Assembly: GCA_030652315.1 (NCBI GenBank)
Contig: JAUSAX010000045.1
Coordinates: forward strand, 1 to 64,000
Length of the DNA: 64,000 nucleotides
Reading direction: 5' to 3'
From: Afipia sp.
GTDB lineage: Bacteria > Pseudomonadota > Alphaproteobacteria > Rhizobiales > Xanthobacteraceae
Under the pieces are notes generated by a model that saw only the letters and a list, made by a program, of their open reading frames with translations, made no database searches and was not told where the DNA came from. Of this stretch, positions 24,677 through 35,077 are shown piece after piece. How positions within the stretch are numbered: position 1 is the first letter of the stretch; each line of letters begins with the position of its first letter. The position numbers were made by a program, and so were the translations under genes.

Positions 24677-25879
24677 CTATCGCGCCGGTTTGGAAAGCGC
24701 GGCCATCGTATCCGACGCGAATTGCCGCGACGCTGCCAGAGCAGCCTCGCGCGCATCCGCCTTCGCGATCCATGCCTGCGCCGGCGCGCGATCGGATGCC
24801 GGCAACTGCATCAATTCTCGCTTTGCTTCAGCGACATCGTCGCGCTGCGCAGCGGACGTGACGCGCGAAAGAATAGCGGCGTTGCCGCTGGCGGCGGCAT
24901 CGGTGCGCTGAATGCGCACCAGCTTGGCCGCGCTTTGCTGCAGGCGCTCGACCATGCCGGACGGCGCGGGTTGCGTTTCCGTCTTCGGCGTAAGCTTCGG
25001 CAGCAATGTCAGCAGTTCGCGGCTCAGCGCACCCGCCGTGGGAACGCCGGTTGCGGCAAAGGCGTCGAGCGGCTTCAGCACATCGGTATCACCGCCGGCG
25101 GATCGCGCCGCCGCAAGCGCGGCAGCATAAGGCTCACCCTGACGCACGGCGGAATCGAGCGCCGTCGCCGACGCCATGCGGCGCACATTCGGATCTTCCA
25201 AGGGAGCCGGCGGCACGGGCGGCGGTGCGGCAGCCGCAGCGCTCAGCGCTGCAGTCGCGCGCTCGATCTTGCCGAGGCGCTCCTCGAGCGCCGATGTATC
25301 CACCGTCGGGGGAACTTGCGAAATTACCGCTTGCGGTGGCGCCGATTTGATCTCGTTGAGCGCCGCCACAACCTTCTCGCTCTGTCCGCGTGCGGCGGCG
25401 ACATCATTGCGGAGCGAGGTCAGCGATTTCTCGACCGCATCGAGCCGCGTCACGATGGCGGGATCGGGAATCGGCCGAGGCGCGGGAACGGGCTTCGCCG
25501 CGTCGGTTTCGATTTTCGCGATCCGCACGCCGAGCGCATCGACATCGTTCTTGCTGACAACGTCCGCCACCGGCTGCACCGGCGCGCCGGGCCAATCCGC
25601 GAGTTTCGCCGCGCCGAGCACCAGCGCCGCAGCGGCCGCTCCGGTCAGGGCTGCGATAAATATCGACGAGGTTCGCGAGGGAGCCTCTGCTGCGGGAGAT
25701 GGTTCCGCTGCGGGAGATGGCTCCGCATGATCCGAAGCGGAGGCCTCGGGCTCAGGCGCATCGGACGCGGGCGCGCCGTCGGAAACATTCGAGGCGGTCA
25801 GTTCGATGGTCGGCGGTGGCCGCTTGGCGGCATCCCCGTTCTGCGGGATAGCGGCCTTGTCTTGCTTGTCGTCGTCCAT
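24677..25879 (-). CDS. Alphaproteobacterial Mic60 (mitofilin) homologue, COG4223
   Basis: A 400-residue single-pass inner-membrane protein. Residues 1-68 are low-complexity and acidic/Pro-rich; a membrane helix (about 69-90, IAALTGAAAAALVLGAAKLA) is followed by a coiled-coil region with heptads (VTRLDAVEKSLTSLRNDVAAA and TSALEERLGKIERATAALSA), and the C-terminal third has the amphipathic helical mitofilin signature (LLPKLTPKTETQP through MQLPASDRAPAQAWI). The hemD-mic60-hemY order is the known context of alphaproteobacterial Mic60, the ancestor of mitochondrial cristae organiser Mic60, which bends intracytoplasmic membranes. That role here is inferred from family and synteny, since sequence conservation is low. 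Confidence 0.85.
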   Translation of the reverse strand: MDDDKQDKAAIPQNGDAAKRPPPTIELTASNVSDGAPASDAPEPEASASDHAEPSPAAEPSPAAEAPSRTSSIFIAALTGAAAAALVLGAAKLADWPGAPVQPVADVVSKNDVDALGVRIAKIETDAAKPVPAPRPIPDPAIVTRLDAVEKSLTSLRNDVAAARGQSEKVVAALNEIKSAPPQAVISQVPPTVDTSALEERLGKIERATAALSAAAAAPPPVPPAPLEDPNVRRMASATALDSAVRQGEPYAAALAAARSAGGDTDVLKPLDAFAATGVPTAGALSRELLTLLPKLTPKTETQPAPSGMVERLQQSAAKLVRIQRTDAAASGNAAILSRVTSAAQRDDVAEAKRELMQLPASDRAPAQAWIAKADAREAALAASRQFASDTMAALSKPAR

Positions 25880-25968
25880 CGGGAACTCACTCCTGTCGCA
25901 CCGGGGCGAACTCTAGCAGATTCTGCGAACGCCGCTCACGCCCTGACGCTCGGATTGTGACTCACGCA

Positions 25969-26715
25969 TTAACCGGGCGACGCTTTGACCGTCCGGTCCA
26001 CCACATCGAATATGGCATTTTCGTCCGGCGTGCGCGCCGCCGCCACCTGCATCGCCCCGGCCTCGCGCAGAACGCCCGCCACTGTCTCGGAGATGCAGCA
26101 TTGCGGCAAAGCCAAGGCAGAAATCTCCACGCCATCCGCTCGTGCGGCATCGAGATAGGCCCGCGCGCTGCGGCGGGAGTAATGCAGCACCGCCTCGATG
26201 CTGCCTGCGCGAAACGCATCGCTGACGGCATTGGAAAAGCCCGCCACCGGAATCATCCGGTACGCCGTGCGCGTCACCACCGTGAAGCCGCGCGCGCCAA
26301 GCTCTCCGCCGAGATCCCGCGCAAGGTCCGCGCCCGCGAGATAACACAGCGTGGCTTTCTTTTTAAGTTTGCCTGCGGCTGCGCTTTCGATCACCCGGTC
26401 GCGCAATGATACGGCATCGCCGTCCGCAATCGTGATGTTGGTAAAACCTGCGTCGCGCGCGACCTGCGCGGTATATCCGCCCACCGCGAACACCGGCAGG
26501 AGGATCAGCCGCGGGCGAACGGGATGATGTTCGATGGCGCGGACCGCATTGGCACTGCTCAGCACGACCGCATCAAACGCGGTCTCGCCCTCGTCATCGA
26601 ACGCGGCCGCCTCGAACCGCAGCATCGGCGACAACAACACGCCATAACCCCGCTCCCGCAGGGCCGCAGCCGTTTTCTCGTTGTCGGGCGCCGGGCGCGT
26701 CACAAGAATGGCCAT
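25969..26715 (-). CDS. hemD: Uroporphyrinogen-III synthase
   Basis: A 248-residue enzyme that cyclises hydroxymethylbilane with D-ring inversion to make uroporphyrinogen III, the first macrocycle in haem and related tetrapyrrole synthesis. The family is poorly conserved, but the segments ILVTRPAPDNEKTAAALRERGYGVLLSP, DAVVLSSANAVRAI, VFAVGGYTAQVARDAGF and AVLHYSRRSARAYLDAA are typical of the two-domain fold. It starts 54 bases from the divergent tsaD region and is the first gene of the hemD-mic60-hemY operon. Confidence 0.92.
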   Translation of the reverse strand: MAILVTRPAPDNEKTAAALRERGYGVLLSPMLRFEAAAFDDEGETAFDAVVLSSANAVRAIEHHPVRPRLILLPVFAVGGYTAQVARDAGFTNITIADGDAVSLRDRVIESAAAGKLKKKATLCYLAGADLARDLGGELGARGFTVVTRTAYRMIPVAGFSNAVSDAFRAGSIEAVLHYSRRSARAYLDAARADGVEISALALPQCCISETVAGVLREAGAMQVAAARTPDENAIFDVVDRTVKASPG

Positions 26716-26865
26716 TTATGAAACCCCACGCATCTCAAGCAAGGATAGCCCGCCTGACGATTTCACGTTATGAACCCCTTCAATGACGCCCGATTGGCGG
26801 ATGACGCTTTGGCCCGCACCGGGTCAAGGGAAACGCCGGATTGGCGGCGAACGCAAGGACTGAAA

Positions 26866-27954
26866 TTGGCAAGCAAGCCGACACTGGTGCTGGGAATCGA
26901 GACCACCTGCGACGAAACCGCGGCCGCCGTGGTCGAGCGGCAGCGCGACGGGTCGGGACGGATTCTGTCCAACATCGTGCGATCCCAGATCGACGAGCAT
27001 GCGCCGTTCGGCGGCGTCGTGCCCGAGATCGCGGCGCGCGCCCATGTCGACATGCTCGACGGTATCGTCCGTGCCGCGATGAAGGAAGCCGGCGTCGGAT
27101 TCGGCGAGCTGAGCGGCGTGGCGGCGGCGGCCGGTCCCGGGCTGATCGGTGGCGTCATCGTCGGTCTCACCACCGCGAAAGCCATCGCGCTGGTGCACGA
27201 CACGCCGCTGATCGCGGTCAATCATCTGGAAGCGCACGCGCTGACGCCGCGCCTCACCGTGGCGCTGGCGTTTCCTTATTGTCTGTTCCTCGCGTCCGGC
27301 GGTCACACCCAGATCGTCGCCGTGCTCGGCGTCGGAAAATATGTCCGGCTCGGCACCACACTCGACGATGCGATGGGCGAGGCGTTCGACAAGGTCGCGA
27401 AGATGCTGGACCTGCCCTATCCCGGTGGGCCGCAGGTCGAGCGCGCCGCCGCGCACGGCAATCCCGAGCGTTTCGTGTTTCCGCGCCCCATGATGGGGCG
27501 GCCCGATGCGAATTTCTCGCTGTCCGGATTGAAGACGGCAGTGCGCAACGAAGCCACGCGCCTGATGCCGTTCGAGCCGCAGGACGTCGCCGATCTCTGT
27601 GCCGGATTTCAGGCCGCGGTGCTGGATCTCACCGCGGACCGGATTCGCGTCGGACTGCGGCTGTTTGAGGAACAGTTCGGTCCGCCGCGCGCGCTGGTCG
27701 CCGCCGGCGGCGTCGCCTCCAATCTCGCGATTCGCGGTGCGTTGCAGGACATCGCAGGCCGCGCACAGACGATGCTGATCATCCCGCCGCCGGCGCTGTG
27801 CACAGACAACGGCGCGATGATCGCGTGGGCCGGTGCGGAACGCCTGGCGCTGAAGATGGTCGACGACATGGAGACCGCACCGCGTGCGCGCTGGCGGCTC
27901 GATGAAACCGCATCGACGCCGGCAAAATTCGCCAACACGCGTGCGAGGCACTAG
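26866..27954 (+). CDS. tsaD: tRNA N6-adenosine threonylcarbamoyltransferase
   Basis: The Kae1/TsaD catalytic subunit of t6A synthesis, transferring threonylcarbamoyl to A37 of ANN-decoding tRNAs with TsaB and TsaE. ASKHA-fold motifs are present: [31 protein letters not shown], the metal-binding [22 protein letters not shown] and [14 protein letters not shown] prefer the TTG at 26866: it has AAGGA six bases upstream and gives 362 residues with the conserved motif near the N-terminus. The ATG at 26770 would add 32 residues with no conserved character and no visible ribosome site. Divergent from hemD and followed by gpsA. Confidence 0.95.
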   Translation: MASKPTLVLGIETTCDETAAAVVERQRDGSGRILSNIVRSQIDEHAPFGGVVPEIAARAHVDMLDGIVRAAMKEAGVGFGELSGVAAAAGPGLIGGVIVGLTTAKAIALVHDTPLIAVNHLEAHALTPRLTVALAFPYCLFLASGGHTQIVAVLGVGKYVRLGTTLDDAMGEAFDKVAKMLDLPYPGGPQVERAAAHGNPERFVFPRPMMGRPDANFSLSGLKTAVRNEATRLMPFEPQDVADLCAGFQAAVLDLTADRIRVGLRLFEEQFGPPRALVAAGGVASNLAIRGALQDIAGRAQTMLIIPPPALCTDNGAMIAWAGAERLALKMVDDMETAPRARWRLDETASTPAKFANTRARH

Positions 27955-27955
27955 G

Positions 27956-28000
27956 GCATGATCCCGAAAAGTGGACACCGGTTTTCGGATCAGATCATGC
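27956..28000. repeat. Dispersed palindromic repeat, family G (copy 1)
   Basis: GCATGATCCCGAAAAGTGGA, an ACCGGTTTTC centre, then the complement CAGATCATGC. It fills the gap between the tsaD stop and gpsA. Copies also lie at 57970-58015 (degenerate) and 61595-61639. Confidence 0.88.
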
Positions 28001-28016
28001 CCTTCAGAAATCAGGC

Positions 28017-28997
28017 ATGATCGTACACCAGAGCATTTCCATTGTCGGCGCAGGCGCATGGGGCACGGCGCTGGCCAATGCCGCGGCGCGCGCCGGACGC
28101 CATGTCGTTCTTTATGCACGCGACAGCACCATGGCGGAAGAGATTTCGCAGACGCGCGAAAATCCGAAACTGCCCGGCATCCAGCTCGCGAAGACGATCT
28201 CCGTCACCAGCGATCTGGCTCGGGCCGGCAAGGCCGATGCCGTGCTGCTGGTGACGCCCGCGCAAAGTCTGCGACAGGCGGCGATCGCGCTTGCGCCATA
28301 TCTTGCGTCCAGAACGCCCGTCATCGTCTGCGCCAAGGGCATCGAGCGCGGCACGCATCAGTTCATGACGCAGATCGTCGCGGAGGTTGCTCCACACGTG
28401 GTGCCCGCGATCCTTTCGGGACCGAGCTTCGATGTCGACGTCGCGCGCGGACTGCCGACCGCGGTCACGCTCGCGACTGCCGATGAGGCGCTCGCGAAAG
28501 CGCTGGTTCATGCGCTCGGCTCGGCGACGTTCCGTCCCTATCACTCGACCGATGTGCGCGGCGTCGAGATCGGCGGCGCGGCCAAGAACGTGCTGGCGAT
28601 TGCAGCAGGCATCGTCGCCGGCAAAAAGCTCGGCGCGTCGGCGCTGGCGGCACTGACCACGCGCGGCTTCGCGGAACTGATGCGGCTCGGTCTCGCCTGC
28701 GGCGCAAAAGCAGAGACCATCGCCGGACTGTCAGGACTCGGCGATCTGTTGCTGTCCTGTTCGAGTCCTCAGTCGCGCAACTTTTCCCACGGCATTGCGC
28801 TCGGGCGCGGCGAAGCGCCGGCGCACGGCAAGCTCGTCGAAGGCGAATTCACCGCACCCGTATTGATTGAACTTGCCGCTGAAAAGAATATTGAAATGCC
28901 GGTGGCCACTGCGGTGGCGGCGATTCTTAGCGGCGCACTGACCATCGATGAGGCGATCGAGACGCTGCTGACGCGGCCGTTCCGGGCCGAAGGATGA
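28017..28997 (+). CDS. gpsA: NAD(P)-dependent glycerol-3-phosphate dehydrogenase
   Basis: A 326-residue cytosolic enzyme that reduces dihydroxyacetone phosphate to sn-glycerol-3-phosphate, the backbone for phospholipids. It has the NAD(P) fold [19 protein letters not shown] at the N-terminus, [15 protein letters not shown], the substrate motif [32 protein letters not shown], the catalytic lysine in [21 protein letters not shown] and [10 protein letters not shown]. It follows tsaD with a 62-base gap filled by a repeat; the tsaD-gpsA pairing is common in alphaproteobacteria. Confidence 0.97.
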   Translation: MIVHQSISIVGAGAWGTALANAAARAGRHVVLYARDSTMAEEISQTRENPKLPGIQLAKTISVTSDLARAGKADAVLLVTPAQSLRQAAIALAPYLASRTPVIVCAKGIERGTHQFMTQIVAEVAPHVVPAILSGPSFDVDVARGLPTAVTLATADEALAKALVHALGSATFRPYHSTDVRGVEIGGAAKNVLAIAAGIVAGKKLGASALAALTTRGFAELMRLGLACGAKAETIAGLSGLGDLLLSCSSPQSRNFSHGIALGRGEAPAHGKLVEGEFTAPVLIELAAEKNIEMPVATAVAAILSGALTIDEAIETLLTRPFRAEG

Positions 28998-29008
28998 CCT
29001 ATCAACTG

Positions 29009-29036
29009 TCATGGCCGGGCTTGTCCCGGCCATCTC
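29009..29036. repeat. Dispersed palindromic repeat, family A (copy 4)
   Basis: TCATGGCCGGGCTTGTCCCG continuing into GCCATC, identical in its core to the copy at 236-270. Lies just past the gpsA stop. Confidence 0.85.
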
Positions 29037-29154
29037 GACGGAGCTGGCACTTTGCTCTCCTGATCGGGATCACCGGGACATAGGCTAGCGGAAGCGACGC
29101 CGTTCTTCGAACGGCTATGCCGGTGATGACACAGGGAGAGAACAGGGCAAAACG

Positions 29155-29568
29155 ATGAACTACTGGCTTGTAAAATCAGAACCCTCCACCTGGTCGTGGG
29201 AACAGCAGATCGCGAAAGGCGCCAAGGGCGAAGCCTGGACCGGTGTGCGCAACCACACCGCCAAGCTCAACATGATGAAGATGAAAAAGGGCGACCGCGC
29301 CTTTTACTATCATTCCAATGAAGGCAAGGAGATCGTCGGCATTGTCGAGATCATCCGCGAGCACTATCCCGATCCGACCGACAAGACCGGCAAATTCGTC
29401 TGCGTCGACATCGCTGCCGACAAGCCATTGAAGAAGCCGGTCACGCTTGAGACCATCAAGGGCGAAGCCAAGCTCGCCGAGATGGACCTGGTGAAGTACT
29501 CGCGGCTGTCGGTGCAGTCTGTCACCGCGGATGCATGGAAGCTCATCTGCAAGATGGGCGGGATCTAG
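29155..29568 (+). CDS. EVE domain-containing protein (thymocyte nuclear protein 1-like)
   Basis: A 137-residue soluble EVE domain, a PUA-related fold that reads modified bases in nucleic acids. The N-terminal MNYWLVKSEPSTWSWEQQIA is the family hallmark, followed by WTGVRNHTAKLNMMKMKKGD, AFYYHSNEGKEIVGIVEI and LVKYSRLSVQSV. The length is that of a stand-alone EVE protein. Stand-alone EVE proteins in proteobacteria are often linked to tRNA or rRNA modification; no restriction genes are nearby here. Start ATG at 29155 after GGGAGAGAACAGGG. Confidence 0.95.
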   Translation: MNYWLVKSEPSTWSWEQQIAKGAKGEAWTGVRNHTAKLNMMKMKKGDRAFYYHSNEGKEIVGIVEIIREHYPDPTDKTGKFVCVDIAADKPLKKPVTLETIKGEAKLAEMDLVKYSRLSVQSVTADAWKLICKMGGI

Positions 29569-29599
29569 GCATCCCTCTGTGAAGGCGTTCGCCTTTCTT

Positions 29600-29742
29600 C
29601 CCCTCTCCCCTTGTGGGAGAGGGTGGTTTCGAGCGTAGCGAGAAACCGGGTGAGGGGTACGTCTCGCATGTGGCTTAACCCCCTCACCCGGCTCCGCTTC
29701 GCTTCGCTCAACATCGCCACCCTCTCCCACAAGGGGAGAGGG
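29600..29742. repeat. Dispersed palindromic repeat, family F
   Basis: An inverted repeat with outer arms CCCCTCTCCCCTTGTGGGAG and CTCCCACAAGGGGAGAGG and inner arms AAACCGGGTGAGGGG and CCCCTCACCCGG. It occupies the gap before the methyltransferase, so a start at 29611 inside it is unlikely. Confidence 0.87.
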
Positions 29743-29763
29743 AAGAAGACAGCGGAACTGCAG

Positions 29764-30483
29764 ATGGATTTTCAAGCGCGCGTCATTACCGACAAGGACG
29801 CGTTCATCCGCGCCAACACCCGGCTGCGCGCGGTACCGCTGACGCCGGAGATTTCGCTGTTCGTGGCCGACGAGGCCGTGCCGTTGTGGCAAAAGACCGA
29901 AGAGGAAATCGGCGAGGCTGGACTGCCGCCGCCGTTCTGGGCCTTTGCCTGGGCCGGCGGTCAGGCGCTGGCACGTCATATTCTCGACAATGCATCTTTG
30001 GTACACGGCAAGACGGTGCTCGATCTCGCCAGCGGATCGGGCCTGGTCGGCATAGCCGCCATGAAGGCCGGCGCGGCCTCCGTCACCGTCGCGGACATCG
30101 ATGCGTTTGCCTGTGCGGCCGCGGCATTGAACGCCGCGCAGAACGGCGTTGCGCTGACGACATGCGAGAGCGATCTGCTTGCTGGAGAGCATCCGGACCG
30201 CTGGGATGTCATCCTGGCCGGCGATATTTTCTATGAGCGCGACACCGCGCTGCGGGCGTTCGATTTCCTTCACGGCCACGCGGCGCGCGGCGCGGCCGTC
30301 CTGATCGGCGATCCGGGGCGCAGTTACCTGCCCCGCGACAAACTGCGCCAGATCGCCGACTACAGCGTGCCGGTCACCCGCGACCTCGAGGATGCCGAAA
30401 TCAAGCAAACCGCGGTGTGGGGCCTGTTGCCGCTCATACAAATGGCGCATCAGCCGGGCTGGACTGCTGCCTTGGAAAGGTAG
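29764..30483 (+). CDS. Class I SAM-dependent methyltransferase (ETFB-lysine / Nnt1-like)
   Basis: A 239-residue methyltransferase. The SAM motif I is KTVLDLASGSGLVGIAAMKA, motif II SVTVADIDAFACAAAALNA, and the catalytic-region strand VILAGDIFYERDTAL with the Asp-containing motif is like lysine methyltransferases of the METTL20/ETFB group. PPPFWAFAWAGGQALARHIL at the N-terminus is the family mark. It may methylate ETFB or ribosomal protein lysines, but the substrate is not shown by the sequence. I chose the ATG at 29764 because upstream in-frame codons are inside a dispersed repeat. Confidence 0.88.
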   Translation: MDFQARVITDKDAFIRANTRLRAVPLTPEISLFVADEAVPLWQKTEEEIGEAGLPPPFWAFAWAGGQALARHILDNASLVHGKTVLDLASGSGLVGIAAMKAGAASVTVADIDAFACAAAALNAAQNGVALTTCESDLLAGEHPDRWDVILAGDIFYERDTALRAFDFLHGHAARGAAVLIGDPGRSYLPRDKLRQIADYSVPVTRDLEDAEIKQTAVWGLLPLIQMAHQPGWTAALER

Positions 30484-30512
30484 GGCCCGACAAAAGTCCT
30501 AGTTGCCGTGGC

Positions 30513-30542
30513 TTGTCGCTGATGTATGCAAAAGCGCATAAT
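30513..30542 (+). promoter_or_regulatory. Candidate promoter of acs
   Basis: TTGTCG and CATAAT with an 18-base spacer, about 70 bases before the acs start, followed by an AT-rich stretch. A reasonable but unproven sigma-70 type match. Confidence 0.35.
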
Positions 30543-30612
30543 GTAAAAAACAAGAACAAGCCCGCGCGCATGTTGCGCCGCGGACGATCTGCGTGAAGGG
30601 AGAGAGGAAGTC

Positions 30613-32568
<1,956 letters not shown>

Positions 32569-32604
32569 GGTATTCGGACTGCGGGTTGCTGCCTGGGGGT
32601 ATCC

Positions 32605-33000
32605 ATGCGAGCGCGCTTCAATGGTCTGATTGTTGCGATACTGATCGCCATGCTTGGCGTGGCGATCAGTTTGAACAAATCCGAGGCGGCAAATCTCGGC
32701 GAAGCCTGCGGCGGCGCAGCCAACATCACCTGCAATTCGGCCCTTTGGTGCCAGAAGACGACAGGTGGTCAATGCAAGACCGCCGACGCGGCGGGCCAAT
32801 GCGACAAAGCGCCGGCCTTCTGCATGCAGATTTACCGACCGGTTTGCGGCTGCAACGGCAAAACCTACGCAAATGATTGCGAGCGCCAGAAGGCCAGGGT
32901 TCAGCTGGACTACGTCGGCGCGTGTCCGAAACCGCCGAAGGAAAACGAGCCTAAAGCGGTGAAGCCGAAGTCGAAGACGCCGAAGAGCAAAAGCAAGTAA
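32605..33000 (+). CDS. Secreted Kazal-domain protein
   Basis: A 131-residue exported protein. An N-terminal hydrophobic segment (LIVAILIAMLGVAISLN) serves as signal peptide. The mature protein has ten cysteines. The first group (CGGAANITCNSALWCQ) is like the small cysteine-rich module that precedes Kazal domains in bacteria. The Kazal core is visible as FCMQIYRPVCGCNGKTYAND, then C and YVGAC. Kazal domains inhibit serine proteases in eukaryotes; in bacteria they may protect against host or predator proteases, which is not proven. The C-terminal tail (KPKSKTPKSKSK) is strongly basic. It lies 36 bases after acs and may be read through from it. Confidence 0.85.
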   Translation: MRARFNGLIVAILIAMLGVAISLNKSEAANLGEACGGAANITCNSALWCQKTTGGQCKTADAAGQCDKAPAFCMQIYRPVCGCNGKTYANDCERQKARVQLDYVGACPKPPKENEPKAVKPKSKTPKSKSK

Positions 33001-33042
33001 CAGCGCAACAAGGATCAATTGCCCGCAGGACGGGACAGTTGT

Positions 33043-33486
33043 TCACGCGCGGATATCGACGCCTGTCACCTGACCTTGATAGCGCTGCATCGTGGCCAGC
33101 GCGGCTTGCAGCTGCGCCGCACCATCCCGATCGCCGCGCGACAATGCGCCGGCAATGCCCTGCTTCGCCTTGTCAACAAAATCGACCGGCATCGTGTCGC
33201 TCGCCATATCGACCGGCTGCATGGTCTGCGCATCGATCCTCAGAGTCATGCCAAGAAATGCTGTACTCTCATCGAGCGACATCGCACCGCTGCGGATCTG
33301 GTCATTCATCCAGTCCGATAACTGCTGGCGCGTCATGCCGGTGAAATCAGTCTTGATGATGCCCGATGACAGCGCGTGGGCAGCGGCGGGCTCGACCGGT
33401 GCGGTGGCGAGAGAGTTCGACGACGCAGCTGTCGCCGAAGCCGTCTGGCCGTTCTGATAAAGATAAGATCCGGCATCGATCCGCAT
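33043..33486 (-). CDS. Conserved hypothetical protein (147 aa)
   Basis: A soluble protein with no signal peptide or membrane helix. Residues 1-40 are Ser/Ala-rich and probably flexible; from residue 41 there is a regular alpha-rich part (FTGMTRQQLSDWMNDQIRSG, then MSLDESTAFLGMTLRI and VDFVDKAKQGIAGALSRGD). The layout resembles small rhizobial proteins of unknown function found near flagellar or secreted genes, but I cannot name a family. Start ATG at 33486; convergent with the Kazal gene. Confidence 0.72.
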   Translation of the reverse strand: MRIDAGSYLYQNGQTASATAASSNSLATAPVEPAAAHALSSGIIKTDFTGMTRQQLSDWMNDQIRSGAMSLDESTAFLGMTLRIDAQTMQPVDMASDTMPVDFVDKAKQGIAGALSRGDRDGAAQLQAALATMQRYQGQVTGVDIRA

Positions 33487-33718
33487 GCTGACACCTCATA
33501 CCGTGTTTCAGCTTCGCTGCCACGCAAACCGCATGCCAGCCGCAGCCATGGCGTCACCCCCTGAAATCAAAGAGATTTTTCTGCAGCCCTCTTGGCGTGC
33601 CCGACTTGTTACCGGCGCGGACTTGCCGGGTGCGGCAGTTTTTACCCCGCCTGATGTCACGCCCGCTGCGCGCGGGCCGTGATAATCTGGAATCCTCAAA
33701 GCGCACAGGAGTACCGGC

Positions 33719-34846
33719 ATGGATCGCAGAATCTTCCTCACAAGCGCCGCGTCGCTCGCGCTTGGTGCAACAGCGGCGCGCGCACAGCACGCCCAGCATC
33801 AACATGCGCCGCTGCCGCAGGCTCCGCCGTCCATCGAACCTTTTACCGGTCTTCGAACCAACGCGCCGCATCACATCTCGCCGGACGAGAAGGCGCAGCG
33901 TGTTACCGAAAGTCCGGCGCCGCAGGGTGCGCCGGGCCGCTGGGTCACCCGCGCGGCATTGCCGTTGCCCCGCAGCGAGATGGCTTGGGCGACTGAATGG
34001 GCGGGGCGCGCGCATATCGTCGGCGGCTACGGAGAAGGCCGCGTCGATCGCACCTATCATCACATCTACGATCCCGCCAGGGACGTCTGGTTCGACGGCG
34101 CGCCGTTGCCGCGCGGGGCCAACCATGTTGCCGTCGCGGCGGATGCGGGACGTGTCTACGCGCTTGGCGGCTTCATCGAACAGAACCGCAATCCCGATCA
34201 CAATGCCTATGCCTATGACGTCGCCGCCAACCGCTGGGACAAGATCGCGCCATTGCCGCGTCCGCGTGGTGCAGGCGCTGCGGTAGTATTGAACGGCCGC
34301 GTTCATCTGATCGGTGGTGCCTCAGAACCAACGATGGAGCGCGCGAGCGTCGGATGGCACGAGGTCTACGATCCGAAGACCGACAAATGGACGACACTGA
34401 AAGCGCTGCCCGGCGCACGCGACCATGTCGGCTGCGTCGCGCACAACGGAATCATTCACATCATCGGCGGGCGCTTCAACACCTTCGAATACAACACCGA
34501 ACTGCATCATGTGTACGTGCCGGACAGCGACACCTGGGAGATGCGTGCACCGCTGCCCACCAACCGTTCGGGCCACGGACTCGTGGTGTACCGCGACCGG
34601 CTGTTCGCGATGGGCGGCGAATCCGGCGTGATCCGCAACGGACAGATCACGCAAGGCAAGGTGTTCGGCCAGATGGAAAGCTACGATCCCGTATCGGACC
34701 GCTGGCAAAGCCACGCGCCGATGCCGACGCCGCGTCACGCCGTGGGCGCGGTAACCATCGGCGACTGGATCTATGTCGCGGGCGGCGGCGCCGTCACCGG
34801 CGGCGCGGTGCAGTCGGCCGTGCATGAGGCGTTCACGCTCAGCTGA
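33719..34846 (+). CDS. Tat-exported Kelch-repeat protein
   Basis: A 375-residue protein with a twin-arginine signal (MDRRIFLTSAASLALGATAA, cleaved after ARA). The mature N-terminus is His-rich (QHAQHQH), a possible metal-binding motif. The rest is a six-bladed Kelch propeller: repeats such as ARVYALGGFIEQN-type blades, VHLIGGASEP, IIHIIGGRFN, LFAMGGESGV and IYVAGGGAV, each followed by a W-containing strand (WFDGAPLP, RWDKIAPLPRP, KWTTLKALP, TWEMRAPLP, RWQSHAPMP). Bacterial Kelch proteins include galactose-oxidase-like enzymes and N-acetylneuraminate epimerase NanM; no catalytic site can be assigned here. Tat export suggests a folded or cofactor-bound protein. Confidence 0.85.
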   Translation: MDRRIFLTSAASLALGATAARAQHAQHQHAPLPQAPPSIEPFTGLRTNAPHHISPDEKAQRVTESPAPQGAPGRWVTRAALPLPRSEMAWATEWAGRAHIVGGYGEGRVDRTYHHIYDPARDVWFDGAPLPRGANHVAVAADAGRVYALGGFIEQNRNPDHNAYAYDVAANRWDKIAPLPRPRGAGAAVVLNGRVHLIGGASEPTMERASVGWHEVYDPKTDKWTTLKALPGARDHVGCVAHNGIIHIIGGRFNTFEYNTELHHVYVPDSDTWEMRAPLPTNRSGHGLVVYRDRLFAMGGESGVIRNGQITQGKVFGQMESYDPVSDRWQSHAPMPTPRHAVGAVTIGDWIYVAGGGAVTGGAVQSAVHEAFTLS

Positions 34847-35077
34847 TTGCGAAGCACGACCCTCACGGAAATGTCACCCACCGCGGTGCCGTTTGGGCCG
34901 GGGTGTTGTTTTCCGGGCATTTACTTTGCCGCCGGAATTTTCTTTCTAAGGCGCACGCCATCGGCCTTTTGCATCCGAAGCTAAGGGGCTGTTGAGGCCT
35001 CTGCCGTAAGCTGGCGGGTGCACGAACATAAGACGACAGGTTTCGCGGCGTGTACCTCGCGATGGAGACTGGAGACA

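Noticed and set aside
23052-24911. A 619-codon open frame on the plus strand opposite hemY
   Set aside because: It is the antisense shadow of a high-GC gene: very Arg/His/Gly-rich, no ribosome site, and no recognisable domain.
27963-28119. Upstream extension of antisense frames across the family G repeat
   Set aside because: Repeat DNA and opposite to tsaD and gpsA; no support.
33508-33741. 77-codon minus-strand frame between the hypothetical protein and the Kelch gene
   Set aside because: Lacks a ribosome site and overlaps the start of the Kelch gene; composition is not convincing.
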